DNA of 64,000 bases from Sphingopyxis terrae subsp. terrae NBRC 15098 (GCF_001610975.1 NZ_CP013342.1:1426001-1490000); one strand, 5' to 3'. Shown: positions 50,810 through 60,165, numbered from the stretch's first letter. Made by a program: numbers and translations. The notes: generated by a model from the sequence alone, not told the origin.

Positions 50810-51531
50810 TGCGCCGCGAACGGGCCAGCGACGAGCGGCCGCATATCTGGGTCGGTGATACGCCGTGGCCGGTGCGGCTGGTCCCGCATGCGCAATCGCG
50901 GCGCTATCGCCTGGTCTTCGATGGCGCGCGCGGCGAGTTGCGGCTCACGCTACCGCGCCGGGCAAGCGCCGCGCGCGCGATCAAATGGGCGAGCGAGCAA
51001 CAGGACTGGCTCGCCGAACAGGTCGGCAAGACCGCTGCGCCGGTCCAGGTCGGCCCCGGCACGGCGCTCCCACTGTTCGGCATGGAGCGCCGGATCGAAT
51101 GGACGGCGACCGCCCCGCGCGCGGTTCGCGCCGAGGGCGACCGGCTGAGCGTCGGCGGCCCCGCCGAAACCGTCGGGCGCCGCATCGAGCGCTGGCTGAA
51201 GGCCGCGGCGCTCGACATCATGACCCGCGAGAGCCGGGAAATTGCCGCGCGCGCAGGACTGACCGTCGGCCGCGTCGGGGTCGGCGATCCGCGCAGCCGC
51301 TGGGGCAGCTGCACCCACGACGGCGACCTGCGCTACAGCTGGCGGCTCGTCATGGCGCCCGACCATGTCCGCCGCGCCACCGTCGCGCACGAGGTCGCGC
51401 ATCTGCGGCATATGGACCATAGCGCCGCCTTTCACGCGCTGGTCGACGATCTGCACGATGGCGACGTCGGCGCGGCGCGCGCGTGGCTGCGCCGCGAAGG
51501 CCGCGGGCTGCACCGCTACCGTTTCACCTGA
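50809..51531 (+). CDS. YgjP-type (DUF45) metallopeptidase-like protein
   Basis: 240 residues. N-terminal half RYRLVFDGARGELRLTLPRR, C-terminal zinc domain DPRSRWGSCTHDGDLRYSWR then HEVAHLRHMDHSAAFH with HExxH and a third His, the pattern of the YgjP/M48-like family. Cytosolic, no signal sequence. Shares its ATG with the YcgN stop (TGATG), so the sco-ycgN-ygjP trio is one tight operon. Confidence 0.88.
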   Translation: MRRERASDERPHIWVGDTPWPVRLVPHAQSRRYRLVFDGARGELRLTLPRRASAARAIKWASEQQDWLAEQVGKTAAPVQVGPGTALPLFGMERRIEWTATAPRAVRAEGDRLSVGGPAETVGRRIERWLKAAALDIMTRESREIAARAGLTVGRVGVGDPRSRWGSCTHDGDLRYSWRLVMAPDHVRRATVAHEVAHLRHMDHSAAFHALVDDLHDGDVGAARAWLRREGRGLHRYRFT

Positions 51532-51534
51532 TCC

Positions 51535-53745
51535 TTAATTGCCCTCGCCATTGGCGGGCGTACGCGCGGGCGGCGCCTTCAGCACCGGTGGCGGCGCCTT
51601 GGGCGGTGCTGGTGCGGGGGGACGCAGCTGCTGCGGGGCCGCCTTTGGCGCAGCGGCGCCATTGTCGGCGGGCGGCCGGCGCCCCGTCTGCTCCTCGATC
51701 CATTGCTGGTTGAGCACAGGGCCATCGGCGGGCGGCGGCGGGACGTCGCCCTGAGCGGTGTCGGGCGCAGCGGGCAGTTCGATCGGCATGCCATTTTCAT
51801 CGACCATGCCGCCATTTTCCTCAGGTGCGCCGAAATAGGCCTCGTCATCGCCCTCAAGCTGCCATTCGGGCAGCTTGACCTCGGTATCGAAGGGCTCGAC
51901 GGGGCGCCGTGCGACAGCGATGCGCATATAGTCGGCGAAGGCCTTGGCCGGCGCGCGGCCGCCCTGCAGCCCCCCGACCGCCTTGGCATCGTCGCGGCCC
52001 ATCCAGACGCCGGTGGTCAGGCCGCTCGAAAAGCCGAGGAACCAGCCGTCCTTGTTGCTCGACGTCGTGCCGGTCTTGCCTGCCACCGGTCGGCCGATCT
52101 GCGCGGCGCGCCCTGTCCCCGTCGCGACTGCGGTTTGCAAGAGGTCGGTAATGCCCGCGGCAACCCAATTGTCGACGAGCACCTGCCCGCGCTCGGCCGG
52201 CTTCTGATAGAGGAGGCGCCCGTCGGCGGTCGTTACCTTGTTGATGCCATAGGGCTGCACCGACACCCCCTTGCGCGACACGGCGGCGAAGGCGGCGGTC
52301 ATGTCGATCACCCGCACCTCGGCGCTGCCCAGCACCATCGACGGGTGGGTGTTGATCGGGGTCGTGATGCCGAAGCGGCGCGCCATGTTGGCGACCGAGG
52401 AAAAGCCGATTTCATTGCCCAGCTTCGCCGCGATCGTGTTGACCGAATAAGCGAAAGCGGTGCGCAGGCTCATCGGCCCAGCGAAGCGGCCCGACGAGTT
52501 TTTCGGGCTCCAGCCGTTGATCGTCACCGGTTCGTCGACCACCTGATCGTCGACCTTATAGCCAGCTTCGAGCGCTGCCATATAGACGAACAATTTCCAA
52601 GCCGACCCCGGCTGGCGCATCGCCTGCGTCGCGCGGTTGTAGTTGGAGGCGACATAGTCGGTGCCGCCGACCATCGCGCGCACGGCGCCGTCGCGATCGA
52701 GCGAGACGAGCGCCCCCTGCACGCCTTTCGGCGTGTCGGCCTGGATCGCCGCGGTCGCGGCGCGCTGCATGCCGAGGTCGAGCGTCGTGTAGACGTCGAG
52801 CGCCTCGGTACCTTCGTCGATCAGCATGTCGAGCTGCGGCAGCGCCCAGTCGGTGAAATAGCGCGCGCTGTTCTGGCCCGTTTCTTGTGCCAGCTGGACA
52901 TCGGCGGGCTTGGCACCGTCGGCCTGCGCCTGGGTGATGAAGCCCGCATCGACCATGGTTTCAAGCACGACCCCCGACCGGCCGAGCGCGGCCTGGGCAT
53001 CGGCGGTCGGCGAATAGCGCGACGGCGCCTTGACCAGCCCCGCAACCACCGCCGCTTCGGACAGCGACATCTGGGTCGCGCTATGCCCGAAAAAGCGCCG
53101 CGATGCGGCGTCGATGCCGTAGCTTCCGCCGCCGAAATAGACCTTGTTCAGATAGAGTTCGAGGATCTCGTCCTTCGAGAATTTCCATTCAAGCGCGAGC
53201 GACAGGATCATTTCGCGCAGCTTGCGCGACCAGGTGTAGCTGTTCGACAGGAAGATATTGCGCGCCAGCTGCTGGGTGATCGTCGATGCGCCCTGCATCC
53301 GGCGCCCGGTGCCATAATGTTCGACCGCGAAGACAGCAGCGCGCGTCATTCCGACCGGATCGACGCCGGGATGATAGCGAAAGCGCCGGTCTTCGACCGC
53401 GACCATCGCATCCTGCATCACCTGCGGCGTTTCGCGCAGCGTCAGCCAGCGCCCGTAATTGGGGCCGAGCGACAGGAAGACGGTGCCGTCGGCGGCGTGG
53501 ACGCGAATCGTCTGGCCCGCCGGCGACTTTTTCAGCTCCTCGAAGCTCGGGATGCGCTGCGCCGCAATGCCGACCGCGACCGCGACCGCGACGACCCCGA
53601 CCAGCGCAAGCGCGAGGCCCCAGCGGAACAGACGGCGGAGCCAGAGGCGCAGGCCCGACGGTCCCCCGGAGCCGGGGCCCTTGCCCGAGCCTTTGCCTGA
53701 CGATGATGATTTGGGGGCGGATGACGATTGTCGCTCGCGGCGCAA
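51535..53745 (-). CDS. Class A penicillin-binding protein (PBP1A-type)
   Basis: 736 residues. Ser/Gly/Lys-rich cytoplasmic tail, one transmembrane helix (about 40-62, GLALALVGVVAVAVAVGIAA). GT51 transglycosylase domain about 85-260 with EDRRFRYHPGVDP and GASTITQQLARN, then the transpeptidase with SxxK in QPGSAWKLF, SxN in SVNTIA and KTGT in AGKTGTTSSNKDGW. Final 100 residues are Pro/Ala/Glu-rich and probably disordered. Polymerises and crosslinks peptidoglycan. Confidence 0.95.
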   Translation of the reverse strand: MRRERQSSSAPKSSSSGKGSGKGPGSGGPSGLRLWLRRLFRWGLALALVGVVAVAVAVGIAAQRIPSFEELKKSPAGQTIRVHAADGTVFLSLGPNYGRWLTLRETPQVMQDAMVAVEDRRFRYHPGVDPVGMTRAAVFAVEHYGTGRRMQGASTITQQLARNIFLSNSYTWSRKLREMILSLALEWKFSKDEILELYLNKVYFGGGSYGIDAASRRFFGHSATQMSLSEAAVVAGLVKAPSRYSPTADAQAALGRSGVVLETMVDAGFITQAQADGAKPADVQLAQETGQNSARYFTDWALPQLDMLIDEGTEALDVYTTLDLGMQRAATAAIQADTPKGVQGALVSLDRDGAVRAMVGGTDYVASNYNRATQAMRQPGSAWKLFVYMAALEAGYKVDDQVVDEPVTINGWSPKNSSGRFAGPMSLRTAFAYSVNTIAAKLGNEIGFSSVANMARRFGITTPINTHPSMVLGSAEVRVIDMTAAFAAVSRKGVSVQPYGINKVTTADGRLLYQKPAERGQVLVDNWVAAGITDLLQTAVATGTGRAAQIGRPVAGKTGTTSSNKDGWFLGFSSGLTTGVWMGRDDAKAVGGLQGGRAPAKAFADYMRIAVARRPVEPFDTEVKLPEWQLEGDDEAYFGAPEENGGMVDENGMPIELPAAPDTAQGDVPPPPADGPVLNQQWIEEQTGRRPPADNGAAAPKAAPQQLRPPAPAPPKAPPPVLKAPPARTPANGEGN

Positions 53746-53799
53746 AATCCAGATTCCTTCTTTCGCTGCGCGGCGATGCGGCAGCCGGCCCGGCGGGGA

Positions 53800-54195
53800 T
53801 CAGCCTTCGCCGGTCCCCGCCTCATCCTGCCCGCGGTCGGCGAAGTCAAGCGCCGCGCTGTTGATGCAATAGCGCAGCCCCGTCGGCCCGGGACCGTCGG
53901 GAAAGACATGGCCCAGATGCCCCTCGCACTTGGCGCAGCGCACTTCGGTGCGGATCATGCCATGGCTCATGTCGCGATGTTCGCTGACCGACGCGTCGCT
54001 GGCGGGCGCGGTATAGCTCGGCCAGCCCGAACCGCTGTCATATTTGGTGCGGCTGTCGAACAGCGGCGTGCCGCAACCGGCGCAGCGATAGAGGCCGTCG
54101 CCCTTGAAATCGGTATATTTGCCCGTGAAAGCGCGCTCGGTGCCGCCTTCGCGCAGTACATGATGGGCCATCGGGTCGAGTTGCTTGTCGGTCAT
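53800..54195 (-). CDS. msrB: Peptide-methionine (R)-S-oxide reductase
   Basis: 131 residues. Zinc cysteines in [10 protein letters not shown] and [15 protein letters not shown], catalytic Cys in [12 protein letters not shown], substrate residues in SGSGWPSY. Reduces methionine-R-sulfoxide in proteins with thioredoxin. Cytosolic (no signal peptide). 54 bases upstream of the PBP1A start on the same strand. Confidence 0.95.
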   Translation of the reverse strand: MTDKQLDPMAHHVLREGGTERAFTGKYTDFKGDGLYRCAGCGTPLFDSRTKYDSGSGWPSYTAPASDASVSEHRDMSHGMIRTEVRCAKCEGHLGHVFPDGPGPTGLRYCINSAALDFADRGQDEAGTGEG

Positions 54196-54343
54196 GATGG
54201 GCTACTCCTAGGCGGCGCACGGGGGTGGGGAAGGGCGCCGCATGATGACCTGAATATCGGCGCGATGCCGCGCCCCCGCAAGGGGTAGCGTGGCCTGCTT
54301 TACCGCCGATTAACCACGATCGCGCTATGCCCAAGGGGTGATA

Positions 54344-54853
54344 ATGCGTCTCCTCCTTGCCCTCCTGCTGTTCGGCGCGCCGCCTGCCCCCTTGGCCGCC
54401 CAGTGCCAATTGTGCCGCCAAGACGGCAAAGATGCCGCGATTGTGGCGCGCAAGGCGAGCATGCCGCTGCGCGTCGAGGTCGACACCCAGCTCGACCTGG
54501 GCCGCGTCGCGGTCGGCGCGAGCGGCGGCGAGATCGAGATTGATCCGCTCACCGGCGCGCGCCGCCTGCGCGGCGACGTGCGCGACCTCGGCGGCTTTGC
54601 GGTTACCGGCGTCGTCACCGTCAGCGGCGAGCCCGGCGCCGAAGTGCGTGTCACCCTGCCCCCGTCGGTCGATCTGGAGAGCGGCAGCGGCGCGAGCGCG
54701 CGCGTGACCGGGCTCGCAACCGACCTGGGCGCGGCGCCGCGGCTCGGCCCCGACGGCCGCCTCGTCTTCCGCTTCGGCGGACGGCTGCAGGTTGCCGGCG
54801 CCACCGACGGGGATTACCGCGGCCGCATTCCGGTGACGGTCGAATATCCGTAA
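54344..54853 (+). CDS. Secreted DUF4402-like protein
   Basis: 169 residues from ATG 54344. Signal peptide MRLLLALLLFGAPPAPLAAQ (cleavage near 20), a small CQLC motif, then a beta-sandwich: LRVEVDTQLDLGRVAVGASG, VTGVVTVSGEPGAEVRVTLP and DGDYRGRIPVTVEYP at the C-terminus, characteristic of DUF4402. These proteins resemble pilin/fimbrial subunits. Function unknown; no chaperone-usher genes nearby. Confidence 0.8.
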   Translation: MRLLLALLLFGAPPAPLAAQCQLCRQDGKDAAIVARKASMPLRVEVDTQLDLGRVAVGASGGEIEIDPLTGARRLRGDVRDLGGFAVTGVVTVSGEPGAEVRVTLPPSVDLESGSGASARVTGLATDLGAAPRLGPDGRLVFRFGGRLQVAGATDGDYRGRIPVTVEYP

Positions 54854-55132
54854 ACAGGCCCGCGTAGCGGCAAGAAAAGCCGCAACGCCAACGCCGCAAA
54901 ATAGCTGCTCGGCTTCGACTTTCTTTCAATGCCGGGCGTGGCGCCGCCGCTTCTCCAGCCCGTCCATTGCTCCGAGGACCGAGATTCGGGAAGGGGCATC
55001 GACGCCCAGACTTCAATTCCTGCCTCGGGAGCGACCGTGAATTGTTGCCAAAACCGCGATTCCAAGCCTTGCGCCTGTATTAATAAAGCAATACAGTGTG
55101 GCCGTTCTGACGCCCTGCGAATCGAAACCGCG

Positions 55133-56659
55133 ATGTTCAAAACTATTCTTTCATCACTGACCTTTTTCGGACTCTCCGTTGCGGCGCCGGCGCAAGCGCT
55201 CGAAGGTGAAATGACCTTTCTCGTTCCGGCACGGGATGCGGCGGGCCAGGCCATCACCGAGCGGCTGTCTGATGGCCGGGAGCTGCCGGTTGGCATGCCC
55301 ATCGCCGAAGGCCCTTTGAAGCGCAGGCTACTCGCAGCGACGGCGAGCGGGGTCGCTGCTTTGCTTCCCGATCTCGATCGGATGGCGCGGGCCAGAAGCC
55401 GGCAGACGTTCGACTGCCCCACGATCGGCGGCGGCATCATCGTCTATCTTTCCGACGAAGACGGCGGTTTCGCCCGCAAAGACCTGTTCATCGAGGACGG
55501 CAAGGGGCGCCGCGCACTTTGCCGCGACTATTTCATCGATCTCACGGTCGATGAAGCCAGTATCGCCGACGGCCAGTTCGAAGAGGTGCTCGCGCATGAA
55601 TTCGGCCATGTGCTTTTGCGCCGGCTCCTTGGCCCGATCCCGCCGACGCTGTCGCGAAATGGCCATTCGGTGCTTGTCACGACCGATCCGACGACCGCCT
55701 TCGACGAGGGTTTCGGTGAACATTTCCAGCCCCTGGCGCTGGCATTGACGGCGTCGGAGGGGTTTCGCGCCCGCGCGCGGTTCATGGCGCCATCGCCCGC
55801 CGACTATTGGCTCAGCCGCCGCGAGACCTGGCTGCGCGAGACGGCGATCCCGCAAGGCGGCTTTCTCTTCGGATCGGTCCGATCGGACGCGCAAGCTTCG
55901 GGGATCGAGGGATGGCGCCTCGCGCAAACCGATTATTCATTAGACCCCTGCAGCGTCAGATCGGGCGAGGCGCAGATGGCGTCCGAAGGCGTCGCCGCGA
56001 CCATCTTCTACCGGCTCCTCGCAAAAAGCATGACGCGCGAGGCTTTGCTCGCTCGCTACGAAAAGCTGTTCACGATTCTCGCTCGGCGCGCGGACTGGCA
56101 TGGCCGCGCGCCGCTGGTCGACCTGGTTCGCGACTGGGCCCGGCTCTATCCCGACGATGCAAAGCAGGTCACTCGTATTTTTCTCGAGGCCACCGGCGGC
56201 GCGACGGCGAGCGCGGACTTGCGCGACGCCACTGCCCGGCTTTCCTGTTCCGGTGCGCATGGCAAGCTTGCCGACTTTCTTCGCGATTTGCCGCCCTATC
56301 GCCAGGCCTTCGCCGCAGCCACCGATCAAGTCGCGGCGGGAAAGCTCGCGCTTGATGCGCACCTCGCTCCGGAACTCTGGATGACGAACCCCGACGTCCA
56401 TATTCCCGCGGCGCCGTGGGACGAGAAATTGACTGAACCCTTGGTGGTCGACCTCAATACGGCCGACGCTACCAGCCTCGCCTATCTCCTCGCAGGCAAG
56501 CGCGATCTCGCATCGCGGCTGGTCAAGGCGCGCGACAGCGCGCGCTTTTCGAGCATCGACGAAGCCGTGACGAGGGCGAAGCTTACGTCCGGGGAGGCGA
56601 GCGAAATTGCCCGATTCCATCGGCAGATCGGCGATCTGCCGGCATTTACGCGGCGCTGA
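55133..56659 (+). CDS. Secreted zinc metallopeptidase-like protein with C-terminal HhH motif
   Basis: 508 residues from ATG 55133 (signal peptide MFKTILSSLTFFGLSVAAPA, cleavage near 22). HEFGH zinc motif at residues 155-159 (HExxH) with a downstream acidic DEGFGEHFQPL at about 191-201 that could give the third ligand (gluzincin-like). Several Cys (residues about 95, 130, 310, 400). The C-terminal 70 residues (DLNTADATSLAYLLAG to FSSIDEAVTRAKL) resemble a helix-hairpin-helix as in ComEA, which usually binds DNA. I know no family with this combination. Adjacent M23 gene suggests an envelope role. Confidence 0.7.
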   Translation: MFKTILSSLTFFGLSVAAPAQALEGEMTFLVPARDAAGQAITERLSDGRELPVGMPIAEGPLKRRLLAATASGVAALLPDLDRMARARSRQTFDCPTIGGGIIVYLSDEDGGFARKDLFIEDGKGRRALCRDYFIDLTVDEASIADGQFEEVLAHEFGHVLLRRLLGPIPPTLSRNGHSVLVTTDPTTAFDEGFGEHFQPLALALTASEGFRARARFMAPSPADYWLSRRETWLRETAIPQGGFLFGSVRSDAQASGIEGWRLAQTDYSLDPCSVRSGEAQMASEGVAATIFYRLLAKSMTREALLARYEKLFTILARRADWHGRAPLVDLVRDWARLYPDDAKQVTRIFLEATGGATASADLRDATARLSCSGAHGKLADFLRDLPPYRQAFAAATDQVAAGKLALDAHLAPELWMTNPDVHIPAAPWDEKLTEPLVVDLNTADATSLAYLLAGKRDLASRLVKARDSARFSSIDEAVTRAKLTSGEASEIARFHRQIGDLPAFTRR

Positions 56660-56702
56660 GCGGATGTCGATTTGGCAGCAAAGTGATGGGAGTATCGCAA
56701 CT

Positions 56703-57887
56703 ATGGCTCGGGTGAAGTTCGCCTTGTTGCTGCTATGCAGCACCATAGCGCCCTCCTTGTTGGGCAGTGAGATTGCCGCCGCCCGTCAAGAGCCGGCGCC
56801 CTCGGTAGTCCCCCTTGATGTTGAGTTCGGTAAAGCGCCTGCGCCGGTCGAGGCGTCCGGCCGCGACCATCTTCTCTACGAGATGCGATTGACCAACTAT
56901 TCGGGGCGCACGATCATCCTGACGGAAATCGACGTCTTCGACAGCAACGGCGGCCGTCCACTCGGCGCATTTGCGGCGAAGGATTTAGCGACGATGATTG
57001 CGACGCCCGGACAGCAGAAAGAGGGCGCCGACCGTCTTCAGATCGGGCCTGGCAGCTTTGTCATGGTCTATTTCGACACGGCGGTTCCCAAGGGGACAGG
57101 GGCCGGGTTGCGTCTTGGTCACCATATCCATGTGGCATCGGCATCAAGCGGGCCGCCCGACCCATCGCGCACTATTCTGGAAGCCCCGCCACTGACGGTG
57201 AGCGGCGAGGCTCCGCTCGCGGTGAACGCGCCCCTTGGGCCAGGCCACTGGCTCGCAGCCAATGCGCTGTCGAACGATTCCGATCACCGCCGAACGATCG
57301 CGGTCGTGGATGGCCAGGCCCGGATCGCGCAGCGCTATGCGATCGACTTCGTGAAGGTCGATGCGCATGGCCGTGCCTTTACGGGCGATCCTTCGAGGAA
57401 CGAAAGTTGGTCCGGATATGGCGAACCGGTTCTGGCGGTCGCCGATGCGGTCGTCGAGCGCATCCTTGATGGCTTGCCCGACAACCAACCCCTGGCCCCG
57501 CCTGCTATCAAGATCGGCCTCGATACGATTGCCGGCAATCATATCGTCCTGCGGCTGCCGGGTGGAAAGCGCGTCCTTTACGGACATCTCAAGCCCGGCA
57601 GCATCAGAGTGAAGGAAGGCGAGCGGGTGCGCATGGGCGAGGTGCTCGCGGCGCTCGGCAACTCGGGGCAATCCGATGCTCCGCACCTTCATATCCATGT
57701 CGCCGATGCAGCCTCGCCGCTGGGTGCAGATGGTCTGCCCTTCGCGTTTCGCACCTTCCGGCTGGAAGGCTATGCGCCGTCGCTCGATATTCTCGAAAAC
57801 CCCGGCGGGTGGACCGGCCCCACAACATCGGGCGTCGATACGCGGCATAAGGAACTGCCCACGGATCTGGCCGTCATCGCCTTTTAA
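56703..57887 (+). CDS. Secreted M23 (LytM) family peptidase-like protein
   Basis: 394 residues from ATG 56703 (GGGAG ten bases upstream; ATG 56664 is an alternative). Signal peptide ARVKFALLLLCSTIAPSLLG. An N-terminal beta domain of about 180 residues (MRLTNYSGRTIILTEIDVFD) precedes the LytM domain: YAIDFVKVDA, GNHIVLRLPGGKRVLYGHL, VRMGEVLAALGNSGQSDAPH and HLHIHV with the HxH pair. Likely Zn peptidase of cell-wall crosslinks, or a regulator of such. 43 bases after the metallopeptidase-like gene; stop overlaps the convergent LysR gene by 4 bases. Confidence 0.82.
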   Translation: MARVKFALLLLCSTIAPSLLGSEIAAARQEPAPSVVPLDVEFGKAPAPVEASGRDHLLYEMRLTNYSGRTIILTEIDVFDSNGGRPLGAFAAKDLATMIATPGQQKEGADRLQIGPGSFVMVYFDTAVPKGTGAGLRLGHHIHVASASSGPPDPSRTILEAPPLTVSGEAPLAVNAPLGPGHWLAANALSNDSDHRRTIAVVDGQARIAQRYAIDFVKVDAHGRAFTGDPSRNESWSGYGEPVLAVADAVVERILDGLPDNQPLAPPAIKIGLDTIAGNHIVLRLPGGKRVLYGHLKPGSIRVKEGERVRMGEVLAALGNSGQSDAPHLHIHVADAASPLGADGLPFAFRTFRLEGYAPSLDILENPGGWTGPTTSGVDTRHKELPTDLAVIAF

Positions 57888-58768
57888 TCGCTCGCTGCCC
57901 CCTCGGGATCGAGTATCGCGCGCCCGGCAATGACAATGTCCACAATATGATCAAGGACCGCCCGGATGCGCGGAGACCGACGAAGATCGGGATGAACAAG
58001 CAGCCAAAGCTCGCGGCTCGGTGGCGGTGAGGGTGTGGCCACCATCGCGAGCCGCTCGTCGGGGTCGCCGAGAAAACGCGGCAGAACCGCCAAACCCATC
58101 CCGGCAGCCGCCGCTTCGTGCAGCGTGGTCAATTCGTTGCTGCGAAATGCCAGGCGCAAGTCCGGCTCCAGACGTCGCAGCCATTGCTGTTGGAGCACAT
58201 GATCGAGGCTATCGTCATAGCCGAGAAAATCGCGGTCGCAGGCTGCGGCTTTCGCAAGATAGTCCCGCTGGCCATAAAGACCGAAAGCCATCGTTCCGAC
58301 ACGCCGCGTCACGATCGAACCCGTCGTCGGCCGACTGAGACGGATCGCGATATCGGCATCCCGGCGCGACAAGCTGATGGCGCGGCTGTCGCCGGCAAGT
58401 TCGAGCTCGATCCCGGGATATCGGCGCCGAAGCGCCGTCAGGCGGGGCGCGATAAATCGGCTGGCGAATGTGGGCGGCGCGCTGATGCGCACCACGCCTG
58501 CCAGATCGGACTGCCGGCCTTGCGCCACGCGCGCGATGTTGAGGGTTTCCTCTTCGACGCGCGCCGCAATATCCGCGATCGCCTCGCCTTCGGCCGTAAG
58601 GCTGAATCCGCGACCGGACCGTTCGAATAGACGCATGCCAAGCCCTTCTTCGAGCGACGCAATACGGCGCGCGACCGTGCTGTGTTCTGCGCCCAGAGTG
58701 CGCGCCGCGGCCGAGAGCGTCCCCGACCGGAAAAGCGCCAGAAAATATTTCAGATCATCCCACTGCAT
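57884..58768 (-). CDS. LysR family transcriptional regulator
   Basis: 294 residues from ATG 58768 (an upstream frame adds MCKNAQ). N-terminal winged HTH: WDDLKYFLALFRSGTLSAAA, RTLGAEHSTVARRIASLEEG. Effector domain about 90-290 (VVRISAPPTFASRFIAPRL). Divergent from a quinone oxidoreductase gene, and a palindrome (58770-58785) sits right before its start; it probably controls that pair. Confidence 0.9.
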   Translation of the reverse strand: MQWDDLKYFLALFRSGTLSAAARTLGAEHSTVARRIASLEEGLGMRLFERSGRGFSLTAEGEAIADIAARVEEETLNIARVAQGRQSDLAGVVRISAPPTFASRFIAPRLTALRRRYPGIELELAGDSRAISLSRRDADIAIRLSRPTTGSIVTRRVGTMAFGLYGQRDYLAKAAACDRDFLGYDDSLDHVLQQQWLRRLEPDLRLAFRSNELTTLHEAAAAGMGLAVLPRFLGDPDERLAMVATPSPPPSRELWLLVHPDLRRSPRIRAVLDHIVDIVIAGRAILDPEGAASD

Positions 58769-58769
58769 C

Positions 58770-58785
58770 TGTGCATTTTTGCACA
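58770..58785. promoter_or_regulatory. Palindrome in the LysR/oxidoreductase divergent region
   Basis: TGTGCA-TTTT-TGCACA, 6-base arms with a 4-base centre, one base from the LysR start codon. Contains the T-N11-A pattern common in LysR boxes (with flanking bases). Likely autoregulatory site; direct control of the 58866 gene from the same region is possible. Confidence 0.6.
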
Positions 58786-58865
58786 ATAACTGGGCATACT
58801 AAAGGAATTACTGTGCGCGCTCCCATGCCCTAAGCAGCCCGCTTCCAAAGCGAAGGAGCGAGAAG

Positions 58866-59840
58866 ATGGCACGAGTGGTGAAAATGCACGCCGTGGGGGA
58901 TGCGGCTGTTCTGCGCGTCGATGACCAGCATGTCGGCGATCCTGGTCCCGGCGAGATCCGCCTCCGTCACGTCGCAGCGGGGGTAAATTATGTCGACATC
59001 TATCACCGAACCGGTCTCTACCCCATAGCCAACCTGCCCGCCGTCCTCGGTGTCGAAGGGGCCGGAGTGGTCGAAGCGCTGGGCGATGGCGTCACCCATC
59101 TTCGTCGGGGCGACCGGGTCGCTTGGGCGGGCCTGCCGATGGGCGGCTATGCCGAAACGCGCCTGCTGGCGGCAAACCGGGCAGTGCCGCTCCCGTCACA
59201 TATCTCGGATACGGTCGCTGCGGCTTCCATGTTGCGCGGTATCACGGCGCACATGCTGCTGACGCGCGTTGCACGCATCTCGCCTGGAGATATCATCCTC
59301 ATTCATGCCGCCGCAGGCGGCCTTGGCCTGATATTGAGCCAGTGGGCGCGCAAACTCGGAGCAAGCGTCATCGGGACCGTCGGCTCGCCCGAAAAGGCGG
59401 CGCTGGCCAAGAGCTTCGGTCTCGACCATGCGGTGCTTTACAAAGAGAGCGATTTTGTCCGCGAGGTTCTGAACATCACCGGCGGCCGGGGCGTCGATGT
59501 CGCCTTCGACGGTATCGGGGGCGACGTCTTGCTGCGAACCCTCGATTGCGTCCGACCCTTTGGCCTGGTGGTTAGTGTGGGCCAAGCCTCGGGGTCGCTC
59601 CCGGCAATCGATATATCCGAACTGGGCCCGCGGCGGTCGCTCGCCTTGGCCCGGCCCAGCGTCCTTGCCTATATGGCCGACCTTGATTCCTATCGGAATG
59701 CCGCGGCCGAATTGTTCGAAGAACTGGAAGCCGGACTGCACGTCGAGATCGGCGCGCAATTTGACTTGGCCGACGTGGCCAAGGCGCATTCTGCCCTCGA
59801 GGCCGGACGAACCACCGGTTCCGTCTTGCTGACGTTCTGA
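58866..59840 (+). CDS. NADPH:quinone oxidoreductase, zinc-independent MDR family
   Basis: 324 residues, GGAGCGAGAAG before ATG 58866. Features of quinone oxidoreductase: GEIRLRHVAAGVNYVDIYHR, TGLYPIANLPAVLGVEGAGV, Rossmann site HAAAGGLGLILSQWAR, and VDVAFDGIGGDVLLRTLDCV. No zinc-site cysteines. Reduces quinones or enones with NADPH. Precedes a YciI gene; LysR is divergent. Confidence 0.92.
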   Translation: MARVVKMHAVGDAAVLRVDDQHVGDPGPGEIRLRHVAAGVNYVDIYHRTGLYPIANLPAVLGVEGAGVVEALGDGVTHLRRGDRVAWAGLPMGGYAETRLLAANRAVPLPSHISDTVAAASMLRGITAHMLLTRVARISPGDIILIHAAAGGLGLILSQWARKLGASVIGTVGSPEKAALAKSFGLDHAVLYKESDFVREVLNITGGRGVDVAFDGIGGDVLLRTLDCVRPFGLVVSVGQASGSLPAIDISELGPRRSLALARPSVLAYMADLDSYRNAAAELFEELEAGLHVEIGAQFDLADVAKAHSALEAGRTTGSVLLTF

Positions 59841-59910
59841 CCCTGAGCAGGAAGATTTGAGCGATGGAAGACTGGATTTCGTACGCCATCACCGAAAGAA
59901 AAGGAACCTG

Positions 59911-60165
59911 ATGATGAAGTACCTCGTCCTTTCACGGCGAACGCCGGAATTTCGTGGAGAAGTGCTTGGGGAGCACTATGCCTTTCTCGACCGCCTGCGC
60001 GATGCAGGACGGCTCGAATGCGCCGGCCCCTTCACCGACCAATCCGGCGGCGCCTATATATTGATTGCCGCCAGCCTCGACGAGGCAAAGCAGTTTGCCT
60101 TCAAAGATCCGTTGCACACGCAAGGCTGTTCCCAGCTTGATGTCTTCGAATGGAACGCGGATTGA
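59911..60165 (+). CDS. YciI family protein
   Basis: 84 residues from ATG 59911 (or ATG 59914) behind AAAGGAA. YciI-type ferredoxin-like fold: RDAGRLECAGPFTDQSGGAY and EAKQFAFKDPLHTQGCSQLD; the catalytic-like His/Asp pair is partly present (KDPLH). 70 bases after the oxidoreductase, so co-transcribed. Function unknown. Confidence 0.85.
   Translation: MMKYLVLSRRTPEFRGEVLGEHYAFLDRLRDAGRLECAGPFTDQSGGAYILIAASLDEAKQFAFKDPLHTQGCSQLDVFEWNAD

Noticed and set aside
51703..53700. About 665-codon plus-strand frame opposite PBP1A
   Set aside because: Shadow frame without motifs; PBP1A motifs on the minus strand are complete.
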